DNA from: CAZBDU01 sp964490725 | GTDB taxonomy: Bacteria; Spirochaetota; Spirochaetia; SZUA-6; DRHE01 | NCBI GenBank assembly: GCA_964490725.1 | Contig: CAZBDU010000111.1 | Location: 1-16,988, forward strand | Length of the DNA: 16,988 nucleotides | Reading direction: 5' to 3' | Shown here: positions 6,534-13,638 of the stretch, piece after piece | How positions within the stretch are numbered: the first letter of the stretch is position 1 | Layout of the letters: each line of letters starts with the position of its first letter | Translations under genes and position numbers: made by a program | The notes under the pieces: model-generated | The model's input: only the letters and a program-made list of their open reading frames with translations | Told to the model about the DNA's origin: nothing | Databases searched by the model: none

Positions 6534-7793
6534 GTGGACGGGAAGCTCAGAAATCCTCACGAGGTGCGCGTGGTTGTGACCGGCATGGGAGTGATCACGC
6601 CCATCGGCAACACCGTGGAGGAGTTCTGGCAGAACCTGGTCCACGGGAAAAGCGGCATCCGCAGGATCCGCAACTTTCCGGTGGACAACTACCATGTGAA
6701 GATCGCCGGGGAGATCGATCTCCCGGACCTGACTCCCTACTTCCGCGAGAAGAAGATGAGCCGCCGCCTGGACCGCTACATCGTCCTCTCCCAGGTGGCC
6801 GGCTGCCAGGCCCTGCAGGACTCGGGGCTGGAGATAGGGGCCGCGCCGCACCGCTACGGGAGCCTGATCGGCACCGGTGAGGGCGGCGTCTTTACGAAGT
6901 ACGACAACACCCGCAAGATCGTCAACGACGGCATGCAGGCCGCCTCTCCCTTCTTCATCATGGGCATCAACAACACCGGAGCCGGCTACTTCGCCCTGGA
7001 GTCCAACCTGCAGGGACCGAACTTCGCCGTGAGCTCGGCCTGCGCCACCGGCAACCACTCCATAGGGCTGGCCTGCCTGCTGATCAAGATGGGGCTGGCG
7101 GACGCCATGTTCGCGGGGGGCTCGGAGGCGCCGGTGTGCGTCACCGGGCTGGCGGCGTTCGGCAACATCATGGCGCTCTCCGAGCGCAATGACTCCCCGG
7201 AAACGGCCAGCCGTCCCTTCGACCGCGATCGGGACGGGTTCGTGCTCAGCGAAGGAGCCGGGGTGCTCTGCCTGGAGGAGCTGGAGCACGCGCGGCGCCG
7301 CGGGGCCCGCATCTATGCGGAGATCACCGGGGTGGGCTTCTCCGGGGATGCCCACGACCTGGTGGCGCCCCACCCCGAGGCGCGCGGCGCCGCCCAGGCC
7401 ATACAGGCGGCCCTGGACAGCGCGCGGCTCAATCCCGAGCAGATCGACCTGATCAACTGTCACGCCACCTCCACGCCGCTGGGCGATCTTTCCGAGGCGC
7501 TGGGGATCAATCAGGTCTTCGGCCCGCACGCCGCCAGGGTGCCCGTGCAGAGCACCAAGTCGATGGTGGGGCACATGCTGGGGGCCGCCGGGGGCGTGGA
7601 GGCCGTGGCCGCCGCCGCCACCATTCAGCGGGGGGTCATCCACCCCACCATCAACCAGTTCGAGCAGGACCCGCGGATCAACCTGAACGTGGTTAGAAAT
7701 CAGGCCAGGGAGGCACGGGTGAGACACGTGCTGTCCAACGGCTTCGGCTTCGGCGGCCAGAACGCCACCCTGGTCATCTCCAGATTCGAGTAG
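6534..7793 (+). CDS. fabF: Beta-ketoacyl-ACP synthase, FabF type
   Basis: This stand-alone elongating ketosynthase condenses malonyl-ACP with an acyl chain. With the GTG start it has 419 residues, normal for FabF. All catalytic residues are visible: C170 in VSSACATGNHSIG, H310 in NCHATSTPLGD, and K342 and H346 in TKSMVGHMLGAAGG. The C-terminal GFGFGGQNATLV loop is also typical. The start was set at GTG 6534 because GAAGGG lies seven bases upstream and the promoter -10 covers the alternative TTG at 6498; ATG 6507 is another option without a ribosome site. It is the only plus-strand gene, and it converges on the biosynthetic operon that ends at 7845. It may be the main elongating enzyme of that pathway, although a housekeeping role cannot be excluded. 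Confidence 0.93.
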   Translation: MDGKLRNPHEVRVVVTGMGVITPIGNTVEEFWQNLVHGKSGIRRIRNFPVDNYHVKIAGEIDLPDLTPYFREKKMSRRLDRYIVLSQVAGCQALQDSGLEIGAAPHRYGSLIGTGEGGVFTKYDNTRKIVNDGMQAASPFFIMGINNTGAGYFALESNLQGPNFAVSSACATGNHSIGLACLLIKMGLADAMFAGGSEAPVCVTGLAAFGNIMALSERNDSPETASRPFDRDRDGFVLSEGAGVLCLEELEHARRRGARIYAEITGVGFSGDAHDLVAPHPEARGAAQAIQAALDSARLNPEQIDLINCHATSTPLGDLSEALGINQVFGPHAARVPVQSTKSMVGHMLGAAGGVEAVAAAATIQRGVIHPTINQFEQDPRINLNVVRNQAREARVRHVLSNGFGFGGQNATLVISRFE

Positions 7794-7809
7794 CGCGCCC
7801 TCGGCAGGA

Positions 7810-7828
7810 GCCCGCCGGCGCGGCGGGC
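7810..7828. terminator. GC-rich hairpin between convergent genes
   Basis: GCCCGCCG-GCG-CGGCGGGC has perfect 8-bp arms and a 3-nt loop, placed in the 51 bases between the ketosynthase stop (7793) and the dehydratase stop (7845). It can fold in either transcript and probably ends both. There is no T-run on either strand, so termination may need Rho or the hairpin may only stabilise the 3' ends. Confidence 0.5.
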
Positions 7829-7844
7829 GCGGACCGGCGCGGGA

Positions 7845-8369
7845 CTATTCCAGGAAGCAGACCTCCATGGCCATGACGCAGGCCACGCTCCCGGCCGCGA
7901 TGGACTGTCCCAGAACCGTGCCGAAGTAGCCGTCGTAGCTGACCTTGCGGGCCAGCAGCCTCAAGGTTGCCCCCGGCCGCACGGGCTCCAGGTAGTAGGC
8001 CCCGAGCAGCCTGGTGGCCCGCACCGCCGCCGGGCGGGCCTCGGCGTCGATGCGGGTGGAGCGGGCGCGGAGGAAGTGGTAAAGGCAGAGGCCGAGCTGT
8101 CCGATCGTCTCCAGCTGCAGGGAGCCCGGGTAGAGGGGATACTCGGGAAAGTGGCCGCGGAAGACCGGGTCCTCCTCGGAAAGCGTTCGTTCGCCTTCGA
8201 TCAGCTCCTGCTCCAGGTCCACGCCCGTGAGGCGATCCAGGAACAGAAACGGCTCCCGGTGCGGGATAATGCGGGCGATGGATTCCCGGCCCAGAGCCAG
8301 AGGGGAAAGACTGCCGGGCTCGGCAAGAGGCTTCTTCCTGTGGCGGCGCAGAAGCTGATCGTAGTCCAC
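7845..8369 (-). CDS. Hotdog-fold FabZ/FabA-like 3-hydroxyacyl-ACP dehydratase
   Basis: The 174-residue product carries the FabZ-type core. The catalytic histidine is H37 in ARIIPHREPFLFLD. GHFPEYPLYPGSLQLETIGQ (about 72-91) includes E87, at the position of the family's acidic catalytic residue. It should remove water from 3-hydroxyacyl-ACP after the ketoreductase step. About 30 residues before the core are extra compared with a minimal FabZ. The start is GTG 8369, seventeen bases past the alpha-oxoamine synthase stop, without a strong ribosome site, so translation is probably coupled. The same frame stays open upstream to 9560, but that part is the shadow of the synthase gene and not a fusion. 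It is the last gene of the operon. A thioester-hydrolysing hotdog enzyme is a less likely alternative. Confidence 0.82.
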   Translation of the reverse strand: MDYDQLLRRHRKKPLAEPGSLSPLALGRESIARIIPHREPFLFLDRLTGVDLEQELIEGERTLSEEDPVFRGHFPEYPLYPGSLQLETIGQLGLCLYHFLRARSTRIDAEARPAAVRATRLLGAYYLEPVRPGATLRLLARKVSYDGYFGTVLGQSIAAGSVACVMAMEVCFLE

Positions 8370-8386
8370 GGAGGCTGGAGCCGCTC

Positions 8387-9652
8387 TCAGCCGGCCTTGA
8401 GGGCCTTGGCGATCACCTCTTCGATGATGGTGAGGGCCGTGTCCATCTCCTCCCGGGTGAGCTGGGCCGACACCGAGAGGCGGAAACGCCGCGATTCGGC
8501 CGGCACGGCGGGGAAATCGACCGGTTGCAGAAACAGGCCCCGGGTCTGGATCTCGTAGGCCAGCCTCAGGAGCTTCTCCCCCGAGGAGCCGATGATGATG
8601 GGGATCACCTGGCTCTCGGTGTCGCCCAGGTCGAGCCCCATCGCCAGCAGGGCCTTCTTCATGTAGGCCACGTTCTCCCACAGACGGTCCCGGAGGGTGG
8701 AATCCCGCGTGGCCACCTCCAGGGCCTTCATCAGCCCGGCCACCACGGGCGGCGAGGGGGCGCAGGAGAAGTTCCACGGTGAGGAGTACCCTTTCACGTA
8801 GTTGATGATTCCCGCGTTCGAGCACACGAACCCGCCTACCCCGCCGAAGGACTTGCTCAAGGTCCCGAAGGAGACCCCCATCTTGTGCTCCAGCCCGAAG
8901 TGCTCTGCCACCCCGGCGCCGGTGGGCCCGAACATCAGGGTGGAATGAGCCTCGTCGATGTAGATGGGCACCTCGTAGCGGTCGCACACCTCCACGATCT
9001 CCGGCAGGCGCACCAGGTCTCCGTCCATGGAGTAAACTCCCTCCACGGCCACCATGGCGCGCTTTCCCTTGCTGCGCTCCAGCATTGCCGCCAGGCTCTC
9101 CGGGCTGTTGTGCTCGAAGAACAGCATCCTCGCTCCGGCCAGGGTCCCCCCGTCGATCAGGCTCTTGTGGCATTTCTGGTCCAGGACCAGCACGTCCCCC
9201 TTGCGCAGCAGCCCCTGGATGGCACCCATGTTGCCCCCCAACCCGCTGGAGTACAGCAGGCATTCCTCCTGGTGCTTGAACCTGGCCAGCCGCGCGGCGA
9301 ACTCCAGGTGCACGTCGAAGGTGCCGGACAGTTGCGGGGCCCCCGAAGCCCCCAGGCCGTAGGTGTCCAGGGCGTCCTTGGCCGCCTGGATCACCTCCGG
9401 ATGGGTCGAAAGACCCAGGTAGTTGTAGGAGGTGAGATTGATGATCCGGCGGCGCTTGCCGTCGATGTTGCTTTGGATCTCCGTGGTGGTTCGGGGGGCC
9501 CCGAGAAGGGGCTGCTCGAAGAAACGCTTTCCCGCCTGGACCTTCGGGTGGTTGATCCACTTCCAGTAGTCGCTGGGAGGCGACAGCACGTTGGAGCTGT
9601 CATTGTAGAAGAAATCCGCCAGGCTGAAGCTGAGAATGTCCGGCTCGGGCAT
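8387..9652 (-). CDS. Alpha-oxoamine synthase (PLP acyltransferase, BioF/KBL/SPT family)
   Basis: This 421-residue fold-type I PLP enzyme joins an acyl thioester to an amino acid with loss of CO2, giving an alpha-amino ketone. The family marks are SYNYLGLSTHPEV (about 75-87), H162 in DQKCHKS, which stacks on the cofactor, D233 and H236 in YIDEAHST, and the Schiff-base lysine K267 in GTLSKSFGGVGGF. SYNYLG and the roughly 50-residue N-terminal lead resemble serine palmitoyltransferase and prodiginine PigH-type enzymes more than BioF. Its ATG directly abuts the TAA of the ACP gene (TAAATG), so the two are co-translated and acyl-ACP is the probable donor. In this operon it would be the chain-releasing enzyme. 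No biotin or threonine-degradation gene is nearby, which argues against BioF or KBL. The amino acid used cannot be read. Confidence 0.9.
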   Translation of the reverse strand: MPEPDILSFSLADFFYNDSSNVLSPPSDYWKWINHPKVQAGKRFFEQPLLGAPRTTTEIQSNIDGKRRRIINLTSYNYLGLSTHPEVIQAAKDALDTYGLGASGAPQLSGTFDVHLEFAARLARFKHQEECLLYSSGLGGNMGAIQGLLRKGDVLVLDQKCHKSLIDGGTLAGARMLFFEHNSPESLAAMLERSKGKRAMVAVEGVYSMDGDLVRLPEIVEVCDRYEVPIYIDEAHSTLMFGPTGAGVAEHFGLEHKMGVSFGTLSKSFGGVGGFVCSNAGIINYVKGYSSPWNFSCAPSPPVVAGLMKALEVATRDSTLRDRLWENVAYMKKALLAMGLDLGDTESQVIPIIIGSSGEKLLRLAYEIQTRGLFLQPVDFPAVPAESRRFRLSVSAQLTREEMDTALTIIEEVIAKALKAG

Positions 9653-9913
9653 TTAGCTGCTTTCGCCCTCTTTGTTCACGTACTCAACAAACTTATCGGC
9701 CAGCTGGTCGATGTTGTTGATATCGGCCAGCTCCGCCCGGGGAACCTTGATGTTCAGCTCCCTCATGGAGCAGGAAACCACCTCGATCATGTCCAGACTG
9801 TTGGCCCCGTAGTCCTTCATGGACTTCTGGGGATCGATCTCTTCGCCTTCCATGTCATCAAGGTTCTCGATGATGTTCCTCTTGATGACTTCGATTACCT
9901 CTTCCCTGGTCAT
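9653..9913 (-). CDS. Acyl carrier protein, discrete
   Basis: This acidic 86-residue carrier protein has the phosphopantetheine attachment serine S39 in DYGANSLDMIEVV, the usual four-helix size, and a charged tail. The start is ATG 9913 with AAGGAG about seven bases upstream. It is the only carrier protein in the window. It sits between the enoyl reductase (20 bp gap) and the alpha-oxoamine synthase (no gap). In beta-branching cassettes a discrete ACP carries the acetyl group made by decarboxylation of malonyl-ACP. Here it may also carry the growing chain. Base composition is somewhat lower in GC than in its neighbours, which is common for acidic, Lys/Asn/Ile-rich ACP genes. The Sfp-type enzyme at 5389 is the likely activator. 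Confidence 0.95.
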   Translation of the reverse strand: MTREEVIEVIKRNIIENLDDMEGEEIDPQKSMKDYGANSLDMIEVVSCSMRELNIKVPRAELADINNIDQLADKFVEYVNKEGESS

Positions 9914-9933
9914 CCCGGTCTCCTTGCTGTAGG

Positions 9934-10746
9934 TTATTCGTCGTCGGCGGACTGGCCGGCCAGGTAGCGCATCATGGAATTATCCTGGAATGGCAGTCCG
10001 TTGTCCACCGAAATGATCTGCCCGTTCACCGCGTTCAGCAGCCCGCTGCAGAGCGCCAACACGGCCCGGCCGCAGTCTTCCGGCGTCATGATCATCCGCT
10101 CCGGCACGCCGTGCCTCTTAATATAATCGAAAAACTCATTTCCGAAAATAGCCTGGAAGGACTCGGTGGCCACCGTTCCAAAACGCAAGACGTTGACCCT
10201 GCACCCTTCCTCGGCCAGATGTACCGCCATGTAGCGCGCGAAGAACTCCAAAAGGGCCTTGGAAGCGGCCACGAAGTCGTAGCCCCGGTAGTAGTGATCC
10301 GGCCCGTCGCTGGAGACCGCCACCACGTGCCGCGGGTAGGCCCCGAAACGCTCCTTGATGGAGCGGACGTAGTCCACCAGCGGCCACGTGCTGTAATCCA
10401 GAGTCTTGTACAGGGAGCGCTTGCGGTAGTCGGAGAGGGCCAGGGTGCGCAGGGCGAACCCCACGTTGCTGACGAAGACGTCGATCCCCCCGGCGGAGCC
10501 GGAAATCTCCTCCACCACCCGCCGCGTGTCCTCTTCTACGGACACATCCGCCTGCAGAATGCCCGGCTCGGCGGCGCCCAGGGCGGTGAAGCGCCGGCGA
10601 ACCTGGTCCACGTCGGCGCTGCCCCACTTGTAGGTCACGAACACCTGCGCGCCTGCGGCGGCGAGCTGAAGGGCCGTGGCCAGGCCTATACCGCGGGTGC
10701 CTCCGGTGACAAGAACCGTACTGTCGCTCAGATCGATGGTAACCAC
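9934..10746 (-). CDS. SDR enoyl-ACP reductase, FabL/FabI-like (Y-x6-K)
   Basis: This 270-residue short-chain dehydrogenase binds NAD(P)H through VTGGTRGIG (about 13-21). Its active site is not the ketoreductase Y-x3-K: after VVAVSSDG comes HYYRGYDFVAASK, giving Y156-x6-K163. This spacing marks enoyl-ACP reductases of the FabI/FabL type, and the TGGxRGIG loop and the following ALLEFFARYMAVHL helix fit FabL best. It would reduce the double bond left by the dehydratase, or by the ECH1/ECH2 pair, to a saturated (branched) chain. The start is GTG 10746, eight bases after the ECH2 stop, with a weak ribosome site; the frame stays open upstream only because it shadows ECH2. A non-enoyl SDR activity cannot be ruled out without assay. 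Confidence 0.8.
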   Translation of the reverse strand: MVTIDLSDSTVLVTGGTRGIGLATALQLAAAGAQVFVTYKWGSADVDQVRRRFTALGAAEPGILQADVSVEEDTRRVVEEISGSAGGIDVFVSNVGFALRTLALSDYRKRSLYKTLDYSTWPLVDYVRSIKERFGAYPRHVVAVSSDGPDHYYRGYDFVAASKALLEFFARYMAVHLAEEGCRVNVLRFGTVATESFQAIFGNEFFDYIKRHGVPERMIMTPEDCGRAVLALCSGLLNAVNGQIISVDNGLPFQDNSMMRYLAGQSADDE

Positions 10747-10754
10747 TGCAGTCT

Positions 10755-11504
10755 TTAGTCCGGGTACAGCTCGTTGATGGTTTGCCTTGTTTCCGGGAAG
10801 CGGAAGCTCACCCGGTGCATCAGCTCCTCCTGGAGCCGTGCGTCCACGAGCAGCTTCTTCTTCCTGGCGCTCAGGGCGAACTTCAAGAGATAGACGGATT
10901 CTAACTGCTTCTCGCCGATCTGTAAAGCAATGTCCCGAGCCTTGGGGAAAACCCGCTCGCGGGGCAGGATGTAGTTGAAATGCGTACCCCGGCCCTCCAG
11001 CTCGGAGCCCCGGAAGCGCTTGCCCGTGAACATCATCTCGTTCGCCGTGAAGGGGCCAACGAGCTCCTGCAGCAGTACCGTGGCGCCCATTCCCGGAGTG
11101 AAGCCCAGGTTCATGAACACGGCCCCGTAGCGGCTCTCCCGCGCCGCCACCACCATGTCCGAGCACAGCGCCAGCACCAGCCCGCCGCCCACGGCGTGCC
11201 CCTCCACGGCGGCCACCACCGGAAAGGGGGCAGCCACCAGCCGCTCCGACAGCACCAGGTCCACCACCGTCACCTTGCCGTCGCACAGGTCCAGCAGGGC
11301 CTGTTTCTCCGCCCCGCCGCAGAACACGTCCGGCCGGCCGCGCAGGATCAGCACCTTGGGCCGTACGTGGCGCTCCAGCTCGTCCAGGGCCTCGAGGAAC
11401 CGCTCGATGAAGCGGTCCGAGAAGACGTTCCTGCCCTCCCCGTCGTCCATGGTCAGGACGGCGATGCCGGGACCCTCCTCGTCGATCCGCACCAGAGCGC
11501 TCAT
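10755..11504 (-). CDS. pksI: Crotonase ECH2, PksI-like beta-branching decarboxylase
   Basis: This 249-residue enoyl-CoA hydratase-fold protein has the same length as Bacillus PksI. It decarboxylates the 3-methylglutaconyl-type thioester made by HCS and ECH1. Characteristic PksI-like stretches are VFCGGAEKQALL (about 60-71, first oxyanion-hole strand), AAVEGHAVGGGLVLALCSD (about 98-116) and AVFMNLGFTPGMGATVLL (about 128-145). LEGRG follows, and ELMHRVSF carries H230 near the C-terminus, where PksI has a matching histidine. The start is ATG 11504 with GGAGGAG close by, overlapping the ECH1 stop by four bases (ATGA), so the two crotonases are coupled. General fatty-acid hydratase activity is unlikely because the hydratase glutamate pair of ordinary crotonases is not obvious. 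Confidence 0.9.
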   Translation of the reverse strand: MSALVRIDEEGPGIAVLTMDDGEGRNVFSDRFIERFLEALDELERHVRPKVLILRGRPDVFCGGAEKQALLDLCDGKVTVVDLVLSERLVAAPFPVVAAVEGHAVGGGLVLALCSDMVVAARESRYGAVFMNLGFTPGMGATVLLQELVGPFTANEMMFTGKRFRGSELEGRGTHFNYILPRERVFPKARDIALQIGEKQLESVYLLKFALSARKKKLLVDARLQEELMHRVSFRFPETRQTINELYPD

Positions 11505-12376
11505 CTCTCCTCCTCCACCGGCCCGGCGGAGCCCCCGCCAGCGGGCCGATCCGCCTCCCAGGCCGGCACCAGGGCTCTGGCGGGCCGGAAGCGTCCGAAC
11601 CACTCCGGGGTCCGCCCCTCCTGGAAGGCGGCCAGCCCCCGGCGCGTCTCCGGCCGGCTCGCCAGCTCCACCAGGGTCCTCTGCGCCAGCTCCGAGCCTT
11701 CGGCCAGCCCCTTGCCCCAGACGGAGGCGCTGAAGCGCTTGAGCTCCGCCAGTGCGGCCGGAGAGCTGCGCATCATCCGGCGCACCACCTCCCGCAGCCG
11801 GCGCTCCAGCTCCGGTCGCGGCACCACCTCGTCGAACAGCCCCAGGCGGCGGGCCTCCGCCGCCTCCAGAGTGGCGGAGCTGAGCGCCAGGTATCTGGCC
11901 TTCTGCAGCGAGATCCTCCGTCCCAACAGATATGGTAGCACGTTCGCCGGGATCAATCCGAACAGCACCTCACCCAGCTCGAGCGTTGCCTCCGGAGAGG
12001 CGATCACCACGTCGCAGGCCGCGGCCAGACCCACTCCTCCGGCCTTCACGGCCCCCGTCACCAGGCAGACCACCGGCTGGCGGGAGGTGTGCAGCATCCG
12101 CAGCACTCTGCCGTAGCGCGCCGTCGCCCCCTCCAGCACGGAGCGGGCGCTCCCGGCAGAGCCCTCCTGGAGGGTGGAAAGCCGCCCCAGGTCCATGCCC
12201 AGGCAGAAGACGGGCCCGCCGGAGCGCAGCAGGATCACCCGCACCTGTGGGTCCGGCCCGCAGGCAGCCAGAGCCCCCTCCAGGGCTTCCAGGCTTTCCG
12301 GGGTCAGGCGGTTTCCGCCCGCACCGTCTGCGAGGGTGATCACGGCCAGCTGCGAATCGACGTACCGCTCGACCAG
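11501..12376 (-). CDS. pksH: Crotonase ECH1, PksH-like beta-branching dehydratase
   Basis: This crotonase dehydrates the HMG-type intermediate to 3-methylglutaconyl-ACP. PksH-like marks are GGPVFCLGMDL for the oxyanion hole, VTGAVKAGGVGLAAACDVVIA, and LELGEVLFGLIPANVLPYLLGRR followed by SLQKARYLAL. From GTG 12343 the protein has 280 residues but lacks the first strand of the fold. The reading frame stays open upstream and encodes VERYVDSQLAVITLADGAGG, which restores that strand. The only reasonable start there is CTG 12376 (the residue numbered M would be the CTG), with AGGGGGAAGG just before it, giving 291 residues. I therefore annotate the CTG. It lies ten bases after the HCS stop, and its own stop overlaps the ECH2 start. 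The last 25 residues are Gly/Pro/Ala/Glu-rich and probably disordered. Confidence 0.88.
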   Translation of the reverse strand: MVERYVDSQLAVITLADGAGGNRLTPESLEALEGALAACGPDPQVRVILLRSGGPVFCLGMDLGRLSTLQEGSAGSARSVLEGATARYGRVLRMLHTSRQPVVCLVTGAVKAGGVGLAAACDVVIASPEATLELGEVLFGLIPANVLPYLLGRRISLQKARYLALSSATLEAAEARRLGLFDEVVPRPELERRLREVVRRMMRSSPAALAELKRFSASVWGKGLAEGSELAQRTLVELASRPETRRGLAAFQEGRTPEWFGRFRPARALVPAWEADRPAGGGSAGPVEEER

Positions 12377-12386
12377 GACCTTCCCC

Positions 12387-13616
12387 CTAGCTCCACTCGT
12401 AGCTGCGGTAGAAGTCCTTCACCTGCTTCAGCACCAGCCGCCCGCGGCCGCGGTAGAAACGCTCGTACCAGCCGTCCAGGATTCCGAAGTCTGGCTGCAC
12501 GTCGGAGCGCTCGATGGCCGCCTCCCGCGCCTTCTCGATGGCCTCGTACTCGGCCACGCTCACCTCCCGGCGTTCCTCCAGGGCCTGGTCGATCTTCATG
12601 GCCGCCACGGTTTCGCGAGCCTCCGGGCAGAGCAGGCCGCTGTAGAACTCGCCGATGCACCCCGAGCCGTAGGAGAAGAAGCCCACCCGGTCCCCAGCCT
12701 GGAGGTCTTCCCGGCTCATCAGCATCCCGCAAAGGCCGATGAAGTTGCTGGCGCCGTAGCTGGAGCCCACCCGCCGGGCGTAGCGCAGCGACGGGTAGAC
12801 CTTCTCCTGGAAGCTGTCCCGGACCTCCTGCTTACTGCGCCGGCGAGCCAGGTTGCACAGGGTGCGGTGAGCCTGGAAAGACATCCCGGGGAACGGAGTG
12901 TGGTAGGTGTTCTGCACGAAGTAGGAGTCGAAGTCCACCTCCTCCCCGGCATGCTCCGTGAAGTTGCGGTAGGCGCCCTCCAGCGCGTCCATGTAGCTGT
13001 AGAGGCTCACCTCGTTGTTGCCCACCTCGTGGGTGGCGCTGGGCCGGAAGGTGTCGTAGACGTCGGTGGTCCAGCTGCCCCGCTTGGGGAGCTCGTACTC
13101 CACCACCCGGGGGCTGTCGCTCACCAGCAGCGCCGCGGCCACCCCCCCCAGCACGAACTCCTCCCGCCGGTTCAGGTGCATGCGGCTGAAGTCGGTGGCC
13201 ACGATCAGGGCTTTCCTGCCGTGGTTGAGGCCGGCGGCGATCCAGTTGATCGCCGTGTCCAGGGCGGCCACCCCGCTGTAGCAGGCGTGCTTGGTCTCGT
13301 AGTTGCGCACCTCCGGCGGCAGGCCCAGGGCGCCATGGATGTTGGTGCTGATGGGCTTGCCGAAGTCCACGGACCCCTCGGTCCCCACGATCAGCATGCC
13401 CACCGACCGCTTGTCTTCCTCGATGAGCATGGGGGCGGCGGCGTTGGCTCCCATGGTAACGGTGTCCTCCCAGGGAGGGTTGAGGGAGCGGGTGTCGATC
13501 AGGAAGTCCGAGACCACCTTCTCCGGATCCTGCCCCCGGGCCTCCGCCAGCTTCTTCTGGTCCACGAAGAGCGAACATCCGTATAGGTTAATTTTCTCGA
13601 TGCCGACATGTCTCAT
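12387..13616 (-). CDS. pksG: HMG-CoA-synthase-like beta-branching enzyme (HCS)
   Basis: The 409-residue thiolase-fold enzyme adds an acetyl unit from a donor ACP to a beta-keto thioester, starting beta-alkylation. The HMG-CoA-synthase triad is complete: E80 in LIVGTEGSVDFG, C112 in ETKHACYSGVAAL, and H239 in QNTYHTPFPGM. GIEKINLYGCSLFVDQ near the N-terminus and SYGSGCIGEFYSG near residue 335 are further PksG/MupH-type marks. The start is ATG 13616, preceded by GGGGA at a normal distance. Primary-metabolism MvaS is the main alternative, but no HMG-CoA reductase or mevalonate gene is present, and ECH1/ECH2 follow directly. This makes the polyketide cassette role much more likely. It lies 22 bp behind the FabG-type gene in the operon. 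Confidence 0.93.
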   Translation of the reverse strand: MRHVGIEKINLYGCSLFVDQKKLAEARGQDPEKVVSDFLIDTRSLNPPWEDTVTMGANAAAPMLIEEDKRSVGMLIVGTEGSVDFGKPISTNIHGALGLPPEVRNYETKHACYSGVAALDTAINWIAAGLNHGRKALIVATDFSRMHLNRREEFVLGGVAAALLVSDSPRVVEYELPKRGSWTTDVYDTFRPSATHEVGNNEVSLYSYMDALEGAYRNFTEHAGEEVDFDSYFVQNTYHTPFPGMSFQAHRTLCNLARRRSKQEVRDSFQEKVYPSLRYARRVGSSYGASNFIGLCGMLMSREDLQAGDRVGFFSYGSGCIGEFYSGLLCPEARETVAAMKIDQALEERREVSVAEYEAIEKAREAAIERSDVQPDFGILDGWYERFYRGRGRLVLKQVKDFYRSYEWS

Positions 13617-13638
13617 GATAGTCCCCGATGGTATTGGC

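Noticed and set aside
6534..7793. This ketosynthase as a chain-length factor (KS-beta) of a type II PKS
   Set aside because: The active-site Cys is present in SSACATG, and the two KS genes are on opposite strands about 6.6 kb apart, unlike coupled KS-alpha/KS-beta pairs.
7845..9560. A single 571-residue ORF looking like an AOS-dehydratase fusion
   Set aside because: Residues before about 397 are in the wrong frame for the AOS and are its low-complexity shadow. The AOS itself is a complete ORF in another frame ending at 8387, and the dehydratase begins at GTG 8369.
8387..9652. AOS as biotin-synthesis BioF
   Set aside because: There are no bioA, bioB, bioC, bioD or bioH genes nearby. The N-terminal lead and SYNYLG motif resemble SPT/PigH-type enzymes, and the gene abuts an ACP in a polyketide-like operon.
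12387..13616. HCS as a mevalonate-pathway HMG-CoA synthase
   Set aside because: No HMG-CoA reductase or mevalonate kinase genes are near. The enzyme is followed by ECH1 and ECH2 and flanked by KS, KR and ACP, which fits the polyketide beta-branching role.
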